A DNA stretch of 64,000 nt from Bacillota bacterium (GCA_019422105.1 JAHZDZ010000012.1:1-64000); one strand, 5' to 3'; shown: positions 1 through 9,307, counted from the first letter of the stretch. The notes: a model not told the origin generated them from the letters alone. Made by a program: numbers and translations.

Positions 1-15
1 GATCACCTCCTTTCT
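1..15 (+). rRNA. 16S rRNA, extreme 3' end
   Basis: The window opens with GATCACCTCCTTTCT, the universal 3' end of bacterial 16S rRNA including the anti-Shine-Dalgarno CCTCC. The rest of the gene lies before the window. The sequence after it looks like a 16S-23S spacer of clostridia, but a tRNA and a terminator follow and no 23S gene appears. Confidence 0.9.
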
Positions 16-87
16 ATGGAGACAAAGGGTAAGTTTAACTGTTTAGTTTTGAAAGCTCACAAAGGCAATGGACAAGTTCATTATTGA

Positions 88-168
88 GGATGGGTTCCCG
101 AGTGGCCAAAGGGGGCAGACTGTAAATCTGTTGCGATAGCTTCGAAGGTCCGAATCCTTCCCCATCCA
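88..168 (+). tRNA. tRNA-Tyr (GTA)
   Basis: Seven-base acceptor stem GGATGGG pairs with CCCATCC (161-167), discriminator A168. The anticodon GTA is at 122-124. The long variable arm is typical of bacterial tRNA-Tyr. CCA is not encoded. It sits about 70 bp after the 16S end and is probably cotranscribed with it. Confidence 0.95.
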
Positions 169-171
169 TTT

Positions 172-203
172 AAAGCAGTCTGACTTTTCAGATTGCTTTT
201 TTG
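172..203 (+). terminator. Rho-independent terminator after tRNA-Tyr
   Basis: An arm beginning AAAGCAGTCTG pairs with CAGATTGCTTT and is followed by a T run. It ends the 16S-tRNA-Tyr transcript, which implies that no 23S gene is attached to this 16S copy. Confidence 0.85.
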
Positions 204-556
204 TTGTTTAGAATTGCTGCATTGTGGCAGGAATCTTTTCAGAGCAGAGGGTAACTAATTTTAATTTTACATATGATCTATTTCTGACAGAGGACGCGGC
301 ATTCCTTCTGGAATTTACCATCATCATGCCTCCAATTTACATGAAGTTCCTCCATAAAGCCTTCAGAAATTTGTACTGGAAAAGGGTAGAGAAAGGCGTA
401 AGCAGGTATTCCACACTGCTTATCTGCGTGTAAGCAATTATTTGCGGAGGAAATATACCAAAAGGCCGCAGGCTTCGGGATTCTCTTCTGGAATTTAGTT
501 GATGTAATGCCATTGGCAATCGAATCAAAGCACGTTTGTATTATTCTAAAATTGCA
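204..556. other. Intergenic stretch, no convincing gene
   Basis: No ORF has a ribosome binding site and a recognisable product. The 12-mer TTCTGGAATTTA occurs twice, at 306 and 486, within a longer imperfect repeat 180 bp apart. The region ends in a strong terminator, so an untranslated RNA or a decayed gene is possible. I could not identify one. Confidence 0.4.
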
Positions 557-585
557 GCGCCTGTCTAAGGACAGGTGCTTTTTTT
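557..585 (+). terminator. Rho-independent terminator
   Basis: GCGCCTGTC (557-565), loop TAAG, then GACAGGTGC (570-578) and seven T. It is separate from the tRNA-Tyr terminator, so something transcribed between about 204 and 556 probably ends here. Confidence 0.8.
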
Positions 586-930
586 ATTGTAAAGCTTTTA
601 TTGCCATGTTAGGCATTACAGACATACCGTTGTGATATGTACACAAAATCAGGACAGAAATTTAGTCATATATAGAAAGATAACGCCGGCTTGTATGAAA
701 ATAAATTTATTCCTATACAAAAAATAAGGAGCACAATGAAAATGCAAAATTTTGAGTAAAAACATTGTGTAATATTTTATTGAATAAAATAAATTTTAGT
801 GATATATTGAAGATAGGATAAAAATGGAAAATAGTGAATGAATGCAGGAGGAAGGTCTGAAGTGCACCAGATAACTTAAGGCGGCAGAAAGCTTGGGAGA
901 ATCAGAATAAATTAGGTGAGGAGGAATTAT
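586..930. other. AT-rich leader region upstream of the threonine synthase gene
   Basis: No ORF of note. I looked for a T-box (GGGTGGNACCGCG) and known riboswitch cores and saw none. The stretch carries the ribosome binding site of the next gene at about 918-924. Confidence 0.5.
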
Positions 931-2097
931 ATGTACGCTTTTAATGAAAAGATTACCTCAATGTATTGCATCAGATGTGGTAAAAAGTTACCGATTGAAG
1001 ATTACTATACCGGATGTCCCGATTGTCTGGCTCGGGGGGAAAATGCCAGTGTTTCCTTTACCTATAGCGGCAGTATTGCACCAAAAACGGATAAAAGGGG
1101 AATGCTGCGATATGCGTCCCGTCTGCCTTATACAGACTGGCCAATCCTTGGGGAAGGACAGACGCCTCTTGTCGAAATGGAAAGCTTAGAGCGGGATTAT
1201 GGACTGGACAAGGTTTATGTAAAGAACGAATGCCAGAACCCGACCGGTTCCCACAAGGACAGAACGTCCCCTTTGGTAGTGGCACGGGCAAAGGCCCTTG
1301 GAAAAAATACGGTTGTGGCGGCAACCAGCGGTAATGCAGGAGCATCCCTGGCGGCATATGCGGCTAAGGGCGGTCTGAGATGTAAAATATTGTGTACAGA
1401 TGCGATATCCCCTGTCTGGCGTTTATCCATCAAAGCAGCAGGAGCCGAGCTAATCATAAAGGACACACCGGAGGCGCGCTGGGAGGAAATGAAGGAGGGG
1501 GTTGAGAAGGAAGGATGGTATCCTGCAACCAATTATATACTGCCTCCTGTGGGCAGCAACTGCTTTGGAATACAGGGCTATAAAACCATTGCCTACGAGA
1601 TTTATGAAGAGCTGCCGGAGAAAATGCCGGATTATATTATTGTGCCGGTTTCAAAAGGAGACCTGCTCTGGGGTATTTATGAGGGTTTCAAGGAGTTGAA
1701 GGAGCAGGGATTCATTTCAGTGTTGCCGGTTTTGATTGCGGTGGAGCCTGTGAGCCGTATTGAACGTGTGATGCAGGGTGACAATCTCGGGGGGCCATTC
1801 CCTGGGGACTGCTCTTTGACGGAATCTATCAGCGGCAATAATATGACCTATCAGGCGGTGCTGGCTGTGAGGGAAACAAAGGGATTTGCTGTGACCATAC
1901 CAAAAGAAAAGGTAATACAAAGCGTATATGGTATGGGTAAGCTGGGAATGTATCTGGAAACTTCCTCTGCGGTAGTTCTTGAAGCTTTGAAGGAGGCAAG
2001 AGCGACGGGAAAAATCGAGGAAGGGAAAAGGGTTGTGATAATTGCCACATCTAATGGATTTAAAAATTATACGGAGTTGTTTCACGATGAAAAATAG
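931..2097 (+). CDS. thrC: Threonine synthase-like PLP enzyme
   Basis: A 388-aa fold-type II PLP enzyme. Threonine synthase converts O-phosphohomoserine to threonine in the cytoplasm. Visible features are an N-terminal zinc-ribbon-like Cys pair set (C13, C16, C29, C32), the PLP lysine motif NPTGSHKDR with K109, and the phosphate-binding loop SGNAGASLAAYAA. The open frame extends upstream to a GTG at 916, but that GTG lies inside the AGGAGG ribosome binding site, so ATG 931 is chosen. An amino-acid symporter follows after a repeat array, so the enzyme could also be a related beta-replacing or catabolic PLP enzyme. The family is certain, the substrate less so. Confidence 0.8.
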   Translation: MYAFNEKITSMYCIRCGKKLPIEDYYTGCPDCLARGENASVSFTYSGSIAPKTDKRGMLRYASRLPYTDWPILGEGQTPLVEMESLERDYGLDKVYVKNECQNPTGSHKDRTSPLVVARAKALGKNTVVAATSGNAGASLAAYAAKGGLRCKILCTDAISPVWRLSIKAAGAELIIKDTPEARWEEMKEGVEKEGWYPATNYILPPVGSNCFGIQGYKTIAYEIYEELPEKMPDYIIVPVSKGDLLWGIYEGFKELKEQGFISVLPVLIAVEPVSRIERVMQGDNLGGPFPGDCSLTESISGNNMTYQAVLAVRETKGFAVTIPKEKVIQSVYGMGKLGMYLETSSAVVLEALKEARATGKIEEGKRVVIIATSNGFKNYTELFHDEK

Positions 2098-2320
2098 CCG
2101 CATGGTGGCTATTTTAACGGATTGTACGCTTAGGGCAATCCGTTACCGCAAGATTACTTAATTGCAAGAGCAATAAAGAAGCCGCATGGTGGCTATTTTA
2201 AAAGATTGTATGCTTAGGACAATCCGTTACCGTAAGATTACTTAATTGCAAGAGCAATAAAGAAGCCGCATGGTGGTTATTTTAACGGATTGTACGCTTA
2301 GGGCAATCCGTTACCGCAAT
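2097..2320 (+). repeat. 84-bp tandem repeat, 2.7 copies
   Basis: Units begin at 2097, 2181 and 2265, an exact 84-bp period, with only a few differences. Each unit has a GCC...GGC hairpin followed by T-rich sequence, then a second hairpin, AACGGATTG pairing with CAATCCGTT in copies 1 and 3 and more weakly in copy 2. The last unit ends in the palindrome CCGCAATCATTGCGG (2314-2328). Copy 1 overlaps the threonine synthase stop codon and would work as its terminator. Relatives occur near 26260 and 33953. Confidence 0.9.
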
Positions 2321-2401
2321 CATTGCGGCCAGAGGAAAGGAGATGAGGAATCAGGGAGAAAAAGGAAAAGCAGACGGCTGTGGTAAAAAGGGGGCAGAGG
2401 T

Positions 2402-3859
2402 ATGGAAACTGCGGTAAATATTATAACGACAATTAATGATATTTTTTGGGATTATCCGTTACCTATTATTTTGTGTTGTATTGGTGTTTTCACAATGATT
2501 GGCTTCAGAGGAAAGATGACGTTTTCACTGAAAACTCTTTGGGAAAATACCTTGGGCAGTATGTTTAAAAAGAGCTCTAATGTAAATGGAAAGGGAACCA
2601 TATCCTCTTTTGCCGCCGCTATGTCCGCCATGGGCGGAACAGTTGGTGTAGGCAATATCAGCGGCGTTGCCTCTGCCATTGTGGCAGGCGGCCCTGGCGC
2701 GGTTTTTTGGATGTGGGTTTCCGGTATATTGGGCATGTCGACCAAAGCGGCTGAGATAATTATAGGACAGCGCTATCGTGTCAAATACAAAAAAACACAG
2801 GATGAGTATATCTGTACCAGGGATTTTGCCACTGCCAAAGCACTGGGCTGGAAAATTCCCGCTATGTTTTTTGCGGCAAGTGCCGTTATTACCCAGCCGT
2901 GGAATGCTATAGCTCAGACAAACGCTATATCGGAATCTATCAATCAGGCATTTAACGTACCTAAGATGGTTTCAGTTGTAATTATGTGCGGCATATTACT
3001 GCTGATAATTGTTGGCGGCGTCCGCCGTATTGCGGAGGTTGCGGAGAAGGTAGTGCCCGCCATGTGCGTGTTTTATATCGCTACCTGTCTGATTCTTGTT
3101 ATTATTAATTTCAAAACGGTTCCGACAGTTTTTGCACAGATATTTAAATGCGCATTTACAGGAAAAGCAGCAGTGGGCGGTGCGGTAGGTTACAGCGTCC
3201 AGCAGGCGGTACGGTTTGGTATTGCCCGTGGCTTATACTCCAATGACTCCGGTATCGGCGCTTCTCTTTGCTCCCATGCACCGGCTATCACGGACCATCC
3301 GGGACGGCAGGCAGCCTGGGGCTGGGGAGAGAATTTTGTGGATACAATTATCGTCTGTACGCTGACAGCTCTTGCTCTTCTTTGCACCAACGTTCATGAG
3401 ACAATGCCGGAAGTATCCTCGGCGGGGCTTGCCACGGCGGCCTTTACACAGACTTACGGCTCTTTTGGCGGCATATTTATTGCCATTGCTACAACCTTTT
3501 TGGCCTTTACAACGGTAATGAGCAATTACTACAGAAATGAAAAGTCATTAAATTTTCTGATAGGCGATAACAAAAATTTAAAATGGCTCATTTATGTCTG
3601 GATGGCATATTTTATCATTCCGCAATTCTTTGGATTTTTAAATGCGGATTTTATTTGGGCCATTGCGGATACCTCAAGCATTCTGAACATTTTGATTACA
3701 GCGGTATTAATAATCGGAACGCATAAGGAGGTATTCAGGCTGGGCAATGATTTCTTTGATCGGTATAATCCGCTGGTTAAGGCGGGGAAGAATCCCGAGC
3801 CGGTTGTGTACGGCGACGAACCGTCAGATGAGATACAGTCAGGCGATATTTCCTGTTAG
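2402..3859 (+). CDS. Sodium/alanine symporter family protein (AGCS)
   Basis: A 485-aa polytopic membrane protein of the amino acid carrier (AGCS, TC 2.A.25) family, which imports alanine or glycine with Na+ or H+. The family motif GGTVGVGNISGVASAI lies near residue 80, followed by GGPGAVFWMW and a conserved stretch at the start of the second half (GIARGLYSNDSGIGA). About 10-11 hydrophobic segments are visible. The start ATG follows GGGGGCAGAGG. It lies on the same strand as the threonine synthase gene but is separated by the tandem repeat, whose hairpins may uncouple expression. The exact amino acid is not predictable. Confidence 0.9.
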   Translation: METAVNIITTINDIFWDYPLPIILCCIGVFTMIGFRGKMTFSLKTLWENTLGSMFKKSSNVNGKGTISSFAAAMSAMGGTVGVGNISGVASAIVAGGPGAVFWMWVSGILGMSTKAAEIIIGQRYRVKYKKTQDEYICTRDFATAKALGWKIPAMFFAASAVITQPWNAIAQTNAISESINQAFNVPKMVSVVIMCGILLLIIVGGVRRIAEVAEKVVPAMCVFYIATCLILVIINFKTVPTVFAQIFKCAFTGKAAVGGAVGYSVQQAVRFGIARGLYSNDSGIGASLCSHAPAITDHPGRQAAWGWGENFVDTIIVCTLTALALLCTNVHETMPEVSSAGLATAAFTQTYGSFGGIFIAIATTFLAFTTVMSNYYRNEKSLNFLIGDNKNLKWLIYVWMAYFIIPQFFGFLNADFIWAIADTSSILNILITAVLIIGTHKEVFRLGNDFFDRYNPLVKAGKNPEPVVYGDEPSDEIQSGDISC

Positions 3860-4146
3860 ACTGATGTAAAATGCATGCATAGGCGCTTCCGCACAGGGAC
3901 TGCATCTGCCTTTTCGGGAAAGCGGAAAGACTGCAATAGAGGTGATTGGGAAGGCAGGCACTATAAACCAAAGGAGGATGCTTTAAGAAAACAAAATAAT
4001 GTTGTTAAGCAAAGAAAGCTTGATTTATCAAGCTTTCTTTGCTTCCCTGTTTTTATATGGGGGAGGCCATTCGTTGTATGATCGTTTGGCCATAGGTGCA
4101 GTCGCAAAGTGTACGGAATAAAATTCATATTAAATTTAAATTTTGG
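3860..4146. other. Intergenic region between symporter and tRNA cluster
   Basis: Contains a strong terminator at 4009-4055 and no supported gene. The short ORFs over the hairpin are products of its symmetry. Confidence 0.5.
4009..4055 (+). terminator. Strong terminator after the symporter gene
   Basis: A perfect 15-bp stem, GCAAAGAAAGCTTGA (4009-4023) with its complement (4028-4042) and a 4-nt loop, followed by a T-rich tract. It probably ends the symporter transcript. Confidence 0.75.
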
Positions 4147-4175
4147 TTGACAAGCCTGCTTAATTTTGCTATGAT
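4147..4175 (+). promoter_or_regulatory. Sigma-A promoter of tRNA-Phe
   Basis: TTGACA (4147-4152), 17-bp spacer, TATGAT (4170-4175). Near-consensus housekeeping promoter with the tRNA about 38 bp downstream of the -10. Confidence 0.85.
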
Positions 4176-4212
4176 AGTAAGGCAATCGCGGTTAGAGGAA
4201 CAAAAAAGATAT

Positions 4213-4288
<76 letters not shown>

Positions 4289-4307
4289 TATTTTTAAAAT
4301 ATAGTGC

Positions 4308-4336
4308 TTGACAAAAGATTATGTTTCCTTTATAAT
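4308..4336 (+). promoter_or_regulatory. Sigma-A promoter of the tRNA-Gly pair
   Basis: TTGACA (4308-4313), 17-bp spacer, perfect TATAAT (4331-4336). It starts a separate transcript for the two glycine tRNAs. Confidence 0.9.
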
Positions 4337-4349
4337 ACTAAATTGTCAT

Positions 4350-4420
4350 GCGGGTGTAGTTCAATGGTAGAACGTCAGCCTTCCAAGCTGAACACGTGAG
4401 TTCGATTCTCATCACCCGCT
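4350..4420 (+). tRNA. tRNA-Gly (TCC)
   Basis: Acceptor GCGGGTG pairs with CACCCGC. Anticodon TCC at 4382-4384. CCA not encoded. Confidence 0.95.
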
Positions 4421-4423
4421 TAT

Positions 4424-4495
4424 GCGCGAATGGCTCAGTGGTAGAGCATCGCCTTGCCAAGGCGAGGGCCGCGAGTTCGAATCTCGTTTCGCGCT
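4424..4495 (+). tRNA. tRNA-Gly (GCC)
   Basis: Acceptor GCGCGAA pairs with TTCGCGC. Anticodon GCC at 4456-4458. Three bases separate it from the TCC isoacceptor. Confidence 0.95.
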
Positions 4496-4497
4496 TT

Positions 4498-4532
4498 AGA
4501 CCTGATAACAGTTGTTATCAGGTCTTTTTTTA
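4498..4532 (+). terminator. Terminator of the tRNA-Gly transcript
   Basis: AGACCTGATAAC pairs with GTTATCAGGTCT around a 4-nt loop, then seven T. Confidence 0.9.
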
Positions 4533-4684
4533 TCTGCAGTTGAAAATCTGCTTTCTGATGTACCGAAATAAATATTCAGCGCCGGAATTAGAATGGCCTT
4601 ATAGAGTACTTTTTTCTCTGCTGTGTATTTCTTTCCTGTCTCTTCAATATAATGTAGTAAGGGAGAATCGGGAGATGATGGGGT

Positions 4685-5425
4685 ATGTTCGTACTGCAAA
4701 GTACATTAGTTGGATATTTGACGGCTTTGTCCGGTTTTTTGGCGGGCGGCCTTATTTTTTTTATGAGCAGCCGTTATAACGACAGACTGCACGGCGCTCT
4801 TGTCGGATTTTCGGGCGGCTTGCTGTTGGCCTTTGCCTGCTTTGAGCTTTTGCCTCATGCTTTTTTCAGCGGCAATTTCTATATGGTGATACTGGGAATG
4901 CTGTTAGGCGTATTTTTGACAGCGATTGTGGAGGAAAGACTCCTTCAGACAGCTTATCATGTGAAGCTGACAGGCTTTCAGAATAAAAATATAGTCTTAT
5001 GGTTTTGCCTGCTCTGGGGAATAACACTGCACAATATACCAGAGGGACTTGCCGTAGGCTCTCTTTACTGCAAATCCTATTTCCAGGGGCTCAGGCTGTG
5101 TCTGATTATGTCTCTTCACTGTCTGCCGGAGGGTCTGGCTCTTGCTGCCAGTATGAAGGAGAGAAATGTTCCGGCCAGAAATATTTTATTGAGCCTGATT
5201 CTGCTTTCTATTCCCATGGCGGTTGGAAGTCTGTTTGGAAGCGTTTTATACCAGCGCGTTCCCGAGGCTATCAGCTTTTGCTTTGCTCTTGCCGGGGGCG
5301 TCATGCTCTACGTTACCTGCGGTGAGGTGCTGCCGGAATCCAGACAGATATGGAGGGGAAGGTTTACAACACTGGGGGCTTTATGCGGCTTTACTTTGGG
5401 GACAATGATGATTTATCAGCTGTAG
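4685..5425 (+). CDS. ZIP family metal transporter
   Basis: A 246-aa integral membrane protein of the ZIP family, which imports Zn2+ or other divalent metals. Two metal-site motifs on adjacent helices are visible, HNIPEGLAVG and HCLPEGLALA, as in bacterial ZupT/GufA proteins. About eight hydrophobic segments occupy nearly the whole length. The ATG at 4685 follows a GGAGATGATGGGG stretch. It stands alone after the tRNA terminator. The metal cannot be told from sequence. Confidence 0.85.
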   Translation: MFVLQSTLVGYLTALSGFLAGGLIFFMSSRYNDRLHGALVGFSGGLLLAFACFELLPHAFFSGNFYMVILGMLLGVFLTAIVEERLLQTAYHVKLTGFQNKNIVLWFCLLWGITLHNIPEGLAVGSLYCKSYFQGLRLCLIMSLHCLPEGLALAASMKERNVPARNILLSLILLSIPMAVGSLFGSVLYQRVPEAISFCFALAGGVMLYVTCGEVLPESRQIWRGRFTTLGALCGFTLGTMMIYQL

Positions 5426-5528
5426 CAGGAAAAGATTGTTAACAGTTTGGCAATTTGTATAAATGACATGTATTCCATTGGATAATATTCATAATAGTTA
5501 CGAAATTCTTTTCATTTTACGGTGTGAA

Positions 5529-5557
5529 TTGAAAAAGACAGGTATCTTTGTTATAGT
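5529..5557 (+). promoter_or_regulatory. Sigma-A promoter of glgP
   Basis: TTGAAA (5529-5534), 17-bp spacer, TATAGT (5552-5557), about 105 bp before the glgP start. Confidence 0.65.
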
Positions 5558-5661
5558 AAAATAGGTTACATAAAAATATTCACCAGGGAAAACGACACAG
5601 CAGTATTGGATTACAAGGGATGTATCCATAGTGCGATTAAGAATATATTAGGAGGCATTTT

Positions 5662-8112
5662 ATGAGCTATACAGGACTTACCAAAGAAGAATTGAAGACA
5701 ATGATTGTCGATAATGTAAAGACTATGTACCGCAAAACAATTGCTATGGCAAATAAGGAGGAAATTTATCAAGCCGCTGTTTTTGCAATCAAGGATGTTA
5801 TTATGGACAAATGGATTGCCACTCATAACGCGTACTATGAAAAGGACGTGAAAATGGTATACTATCTCTCCATGGAGTTTTTGATGGGACGTTTTTTAGG
5901 CAACAGTATATTAAATCTCTCCATGTATGACGAGGTAAAGGAAGCGTTGGGAGAGTTGGGAATTGATTATAATATGCTGGAGGAGGCGGAGCCTGACCCC
6001 GGCCTTGGAAACGGCGGTCTTGGACGGCTTGCAGCCTGTTTTCTGGATTCCCTCTCTACATTGTCTCTGCCGGCCTACGGCTGCGGTATCAGATACCATT
6101 ACGGTATCTTTGAACAGAAGATTGAGGATGGCTGTCAGGTGGAAAGGCCGGATAACTGGCTGGAAAACGGCGACCCCTGGGGCTTGAAACGCCCTGAATA
6201 TGAGGTGGAGGTAAAATTCGGCGGTACGGTGCGGGCAGTGCCAAAGGGAAACGGAGAATATCGTTTTGTGCAGGAAAACTATCAGTCTGTCATTGCTACG
6301 CCGTATGACTATCCTGTTGTGGGCTACAACAACAATACAGTAAATTCCCTCAGGCTTTGGGATGCAAAGCCGAAAAACCAGTTTGATCTTAAAAGCTTTA
6401 ACGAAGGAAATTATCAGAAGGCCGTTGAGGAGCAGAATTTGGCCAGCACCATAACAGAGGTGCTTTATCCGGCGGATGAGCATTACCAGGGCAAGGAGCT
6501 GAGGCTGAAGCAGCAGTATTTCTTTATTTCGGCGACTGTGCAGCGGGTAGTGGATCGCTTCAAGCAAAAGCATGACGATTTTAATCTGCTGCCGGAGAAG
6601 GTTGCCTTTCAGCTCAATGATACCCATCCGACGGTTGCGGTTGCGGAGCTGATGAGGGTATTGGTGGATGAGAATGATTTGCCCTGGGATCAGGCATGGG
6701 AAATTACAAAAAAGGTATGCGCTTATACCAACCATACCATTATGTCGGAGGCTCTTGAGAAATGGCCTATGGAGCTTTTCAGCAGACTTCTGCCAAGAAT
6801 CTACATGATTGTGGAGGAAATCAACAGGCGTTTTTGTTTGGAGCTGATTGATAAATACGGAAACAATCCTGAAAAGATAAGGAAGATGGCGATTATAGCG
6901 GACGGACAGATACGAATGGCCTATCTGGCCATTGTGGGAAGCCACAGTGTCAACGGTGTGGCCGCTTTGCATACGGAGATACTAAAAAAACAGGAATTAA
7001 AGGATTTTTATGACATCTATCCCGAAAAATTCAACAATAAAACCAACGGTATTACCCAGAGAAGATGGCTTCTTCATGCCAACAAAAAGCTGGCAGACTT
7101 CATTTCGGAGAAAATAGGCAGCGAATGGATTACGGATTTAACCAAGCTGGAAAAACTTCTGCCTTTCAGAGAGGACGAGGATTTTAGAAACCGCTTTATG
7201 GAGATTAAAAGGGAAAACAAGGCGGCATTGGCAAATTATATCAGGGAGACAAAGGGGATAGAGATAAATCCCGATTCCATTTTTGATATACAGGTAAAAA
7301 GGCTTCATGAGTACAAGAGGCAGCTTTTGAACGTTTTCCATATTATATACCTCTATAATCAGCTGAAGGTAAATCCTGGCCTTGATATTACTCCGCGGAC
7401 GTTTATATTCGGCGCAAAAGCGGCGGCAAGCTACAAAAGGGCAAAGCTTATTATAAAGCTTATCAATGATGTGGCGGACGTTATCAATAAGGATGAGAGT
7501 ATCAATGGAAAGCTGAAGGTGGTTTTCATGGAGAACTACAGAGTTTCTCTGGCGGAAAAGCTGATTCCGGCGGCGGATGTCAGCGAGCAGATTTCCACTG
7601 CGGGCAAAGAGGCTTCCGGCACGGGCAATATGAAGTTTATGCTCAACGGCGCTGTGACCATTGGCACTATGGATGGCGCCAATGTGGAGATACATGATGA
7701 GGTAGGAGATGAAAACATATTTATTTTCGGCCTTCGGGCAGAGGAAGTGCTGGAGAAAATGAAAGATAACTCCTATGATCCATGGATGGTCTATAATCTG
7801 AATCAGAATGTCAGAATGGTGCTCAATGAGCTGATTAACGGAACCTTTAATGGGGATACGGAAATCTACCGTGATCTTTATAATGCATTGTTAAACGGCA
7901 ACGGCAGCAGGCCGGATGAGTATTTTGTATTGGAGGACTTTGACGACTATGCTAGGGCTCAGAGTGAAATTGACTTTGCCTATAGGGATAAAGAGAAGTG
8001 GGCAAGAATGGCTATTACCAATGTGGCGAAAAGCGGCAAGTTCTCAAGTGACAGGACGATAAGACAGTATGCCGATGAAATATGGGATTTAAAGCCTCTG
8101 CCTATTGACTGA
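5662..8112 (+). CDS. glgP: Glycogen/alpha-glucan phosphorylase
   Basis: An 816-aa cytoplasmic GT35 enzyme that releases glucose-1-phosphate from glycogen or maltodextrin. The length matches the family. The conserved start of the first domain (YYLSMEFLMGR) and the glucan-site region (LGNGGLGRLAACFLDSL) are present, and the PLP-binding motif EASGTGNMK places the cofactor lysine at K658. The ATG is preceded by TAGGAGG. No other glycogen gene is adjacent and the gene appears monocistronic, so it probably mobilises stored glucan, perhaps during sporulation. Confidence 0.96.
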   Translation: MSYTGLTKEELKTMIVDNVKTMYRKTIAMANKEEIYQAAVFAIKDVIMDKWIATHNAYYEKDVKMVYYLSMEFLMGRFLGNSILNLSMYDEVKEALGELGIDYNMLEEAEPDPGLGNGGLGRLAACFLDSLSTLSLPAYGCGIRYHYGIFEQKIEDGCQVERPDNWLENGDPWGLKRPEYEVEVKFGGTVRAVPKGNGEYRFVQENYQSVIATPYDYPVVGYNNNTVNSLRLWDAKPKNQFDLKSFNEGNYQKAVEEQNLASTITEVLYPADEHYQGKELRLKQQYFFISATVQRVVDRFKQKHDDFNLLPEKVAFQLNDTHPTVAVAELMRVLVDENDLPWDQAWEITKKVCAYTNHTIMSEALEKWPMELFSRLLPRIYMIVEEINRRFCLELIDKYGNNPEKIRKMAIIADGQIRMAYLAIVGSHSVNGVAALHTEILKKQELKDFYDIYPEKFNNKTNGITQRRWLLHANKKLADFISEKIGSEWITDLTKLEKLLPFREDEDFRNRFMEIKRENKAALANYIRETKGIEINPDSIFDIQVKRLHEYKRQLLNVFHIIYLYNQLKVNPGLDITPRTFIFGAKAAASYKRAKLIIKLINDVADVINKDESINGKLKVVFMENYRVSLAEKLIPAADVSEQISTAGKEASGTGNMKFMLNGAVTIGTMDGANVEIHDEVGDENIFIFGLRAEEVLEKMKDNSYDPWMVYNLNQNVRMVLNELINGTFNGDTEIYRDLYNALLNGNGSRPDEYFVLEDFDDYARAQSEIDFAYRDKEKWARMAITNVAKSGKFSSDRTIRQYADEIWDLKPLPID

Positions 8113-8291
8113 AGGCTAGCGGCGAGAGAAATTCAGTAAAAGACAGGTAATAAGTACAGAAATAAAAAGAAACAAAACATTGTTTGACTCCATGCAAGGC
8201 CGGAATAGCAGGGGGGCAGCAGCATGGAGCCAAGAAGGCCGCACGAAGCCGGTTTTGCTTTTTGATGATTTTATATCAGGGAGTGAGCCGA

Positions 8292-8555
8292 ATGAAATAT
8301 GGCAACGCAAATGCAGTTCTCCCGAGCGTATTGGCTGCGGAGCTGCAAAAATATATACGGGCCGGTTATCTCTATATTCCGGCAGAGGAAAACAAGAGAA
8401 GAGCATGAGAAGAAAAGAGCGGGCAGCGCAGGGTATTGAAATTGCGGAACGAAAAAATCCGTGAGGAATATCATAGCGGGATTTCACTTGAGATGCTGGC
8501 GGAGAAATACTATCTGTCTATTCATGCCATTCGGAAGAAAATATACGGAAAATAA
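8292..8555 (+). pseudogene. CD3324-family gene interrupted by one in-frame TGA
   Basis: Reads from ATG 8292 as a CD3324-type small DNA-binding protein: the N-terminal part has AELQKYIRAGYLYIP, and after a single TGA at 8406-8408 the same frame continues for 48 codons with EEYHSGISLEMLAEKYYLS and a C-terminal IRKKIYGK, ending at TAA 8553-8555. Both halves match the family in order and frame. From memory, family members carry a tryptophan near the stop position, so TGG to TGA is the likely event. It is therefore a recent nonsense mutation, a sequencing error or, less likely, readthrough. The family has a helix-turn-helix-like C-terminus of unknown role. Confidence 0.75.
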
Positions 8556-8650
8556 CGTTGCGCGGCAAGAGGAGGAAAATAAGGTGAAACGTTGTATTGC
8601 AGCAGCCGGAATAGGAAGGTATTACTATCAGAGAATGAGGAGGAATTACG

Positions 8651-9307
8651 ATGTCTATTCCGGCAGAAAAAATATATCCGCGTACTGGTGACAGTCAAAC
8701 AGTCTATCTGAATGCGGTTGTTTCAAACCCTAATATAACAATTGGCGAATACACAATGTACAATGATTTTGTAAACGACCCTGTTGATTTTGAAAAAAAC
8801 AATGTGCTTTACCATTATCCCATCAACCATGACAAGTTACAGATGGGAAGGTTCTGCTCGGTGGCATGCGGTGCGAAATTTATTTTTACCAGTGCCAACC
8901 ACTCTATGCAATCTCTGTCTACGTATCCATTTCCCCTTTTTTATGAGCAATGGGATCTCCCTGTGGATGAGATAACCGAGGCATGGGATAACAAGGGGGA
9001 TATTGTAATCGGAAATGATGTCTGGATTGGATACGAGGCGGTTATCTTATCTGGCGTGCATATTGGAAACGGGGCAATCATTGGCGCCAGAGCCGTTGTG
9101 ACAAGAGACGTGGCGCCGTACTCAATTGTGGGCGGAGTTCCGGCCAAACCTATCAGAAAAAGATTTGATACGGAAACCATAGCCGCATTGGAGGCACTTC
9201 AGTGGTGGAATTTGCCCTATAAACAGGTGAAACAGCTTTTACCCGCTATCAAAAGCGGTGATAGGAAAGCGCTGGACATGGCCTGTCGGCGGTTTATGAT
9301 AAAATAA
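8651..9307 (+). CDS. Vat/CatB-type O-acetyltransferase
   Basis: A 218-aa left-handed beta-helix acyltransferase of the xenobiotic acetyltransferase group (streptogramin A or chloramphenicol acetyltransferases, acetyl-CoA donor). Hexapeptide repeats such as VWIGYEAVILSGVHIGNGAI and the catalytic-histidine motif ANHSM (H84) are visible, as is the conserved ILYHYP-like VLYHYP segment. The ATG follows GAGGAGGAA. Family membership is firm, but an antibiotic substrate is only one possibility because many such proteins act on unknown acceptors. It lies just downstream of the broken CD3324-type gene. Confidence 0.8.
   Translation: MSIPAEKIYPRTGDSQTVYLNAVVSNPNITIGEYTMYNDFVNDPVDFEKNNVLYHYPINHDKLQMGRFCSVACGAKFIFTSANHSMQSLSTYPFPLFYEQWDLPVDEITEAWDNKGDIVIGNDVWIGYEAVILSGVHIGNGAIIGARAVVTRDVAPYSIVGGVPAKPIRKRFDTETIAALEALQWWNLPYKQVKQLLPAIKSGDRKALDMACRRFMIK

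Noticed and set aside
224..433. A 69-aa ORF after tRNA-Tyr
   Set aside because: No good binding site, no recognisable product, and an antisense ORF of similar length overlaps it.
4396..4779. A 127-aa ORF across the tRNA-Gly genes
   Set aside because: It runs through two tRNA genes and a terminator and overlaps the ZIP transporter start.
5911..6972. A 353-aa minus-strand ORF
   Set aside because: It lies fully antisense to glgP with no binding site and a product without family features; a shadow of high-quality coding sequence.
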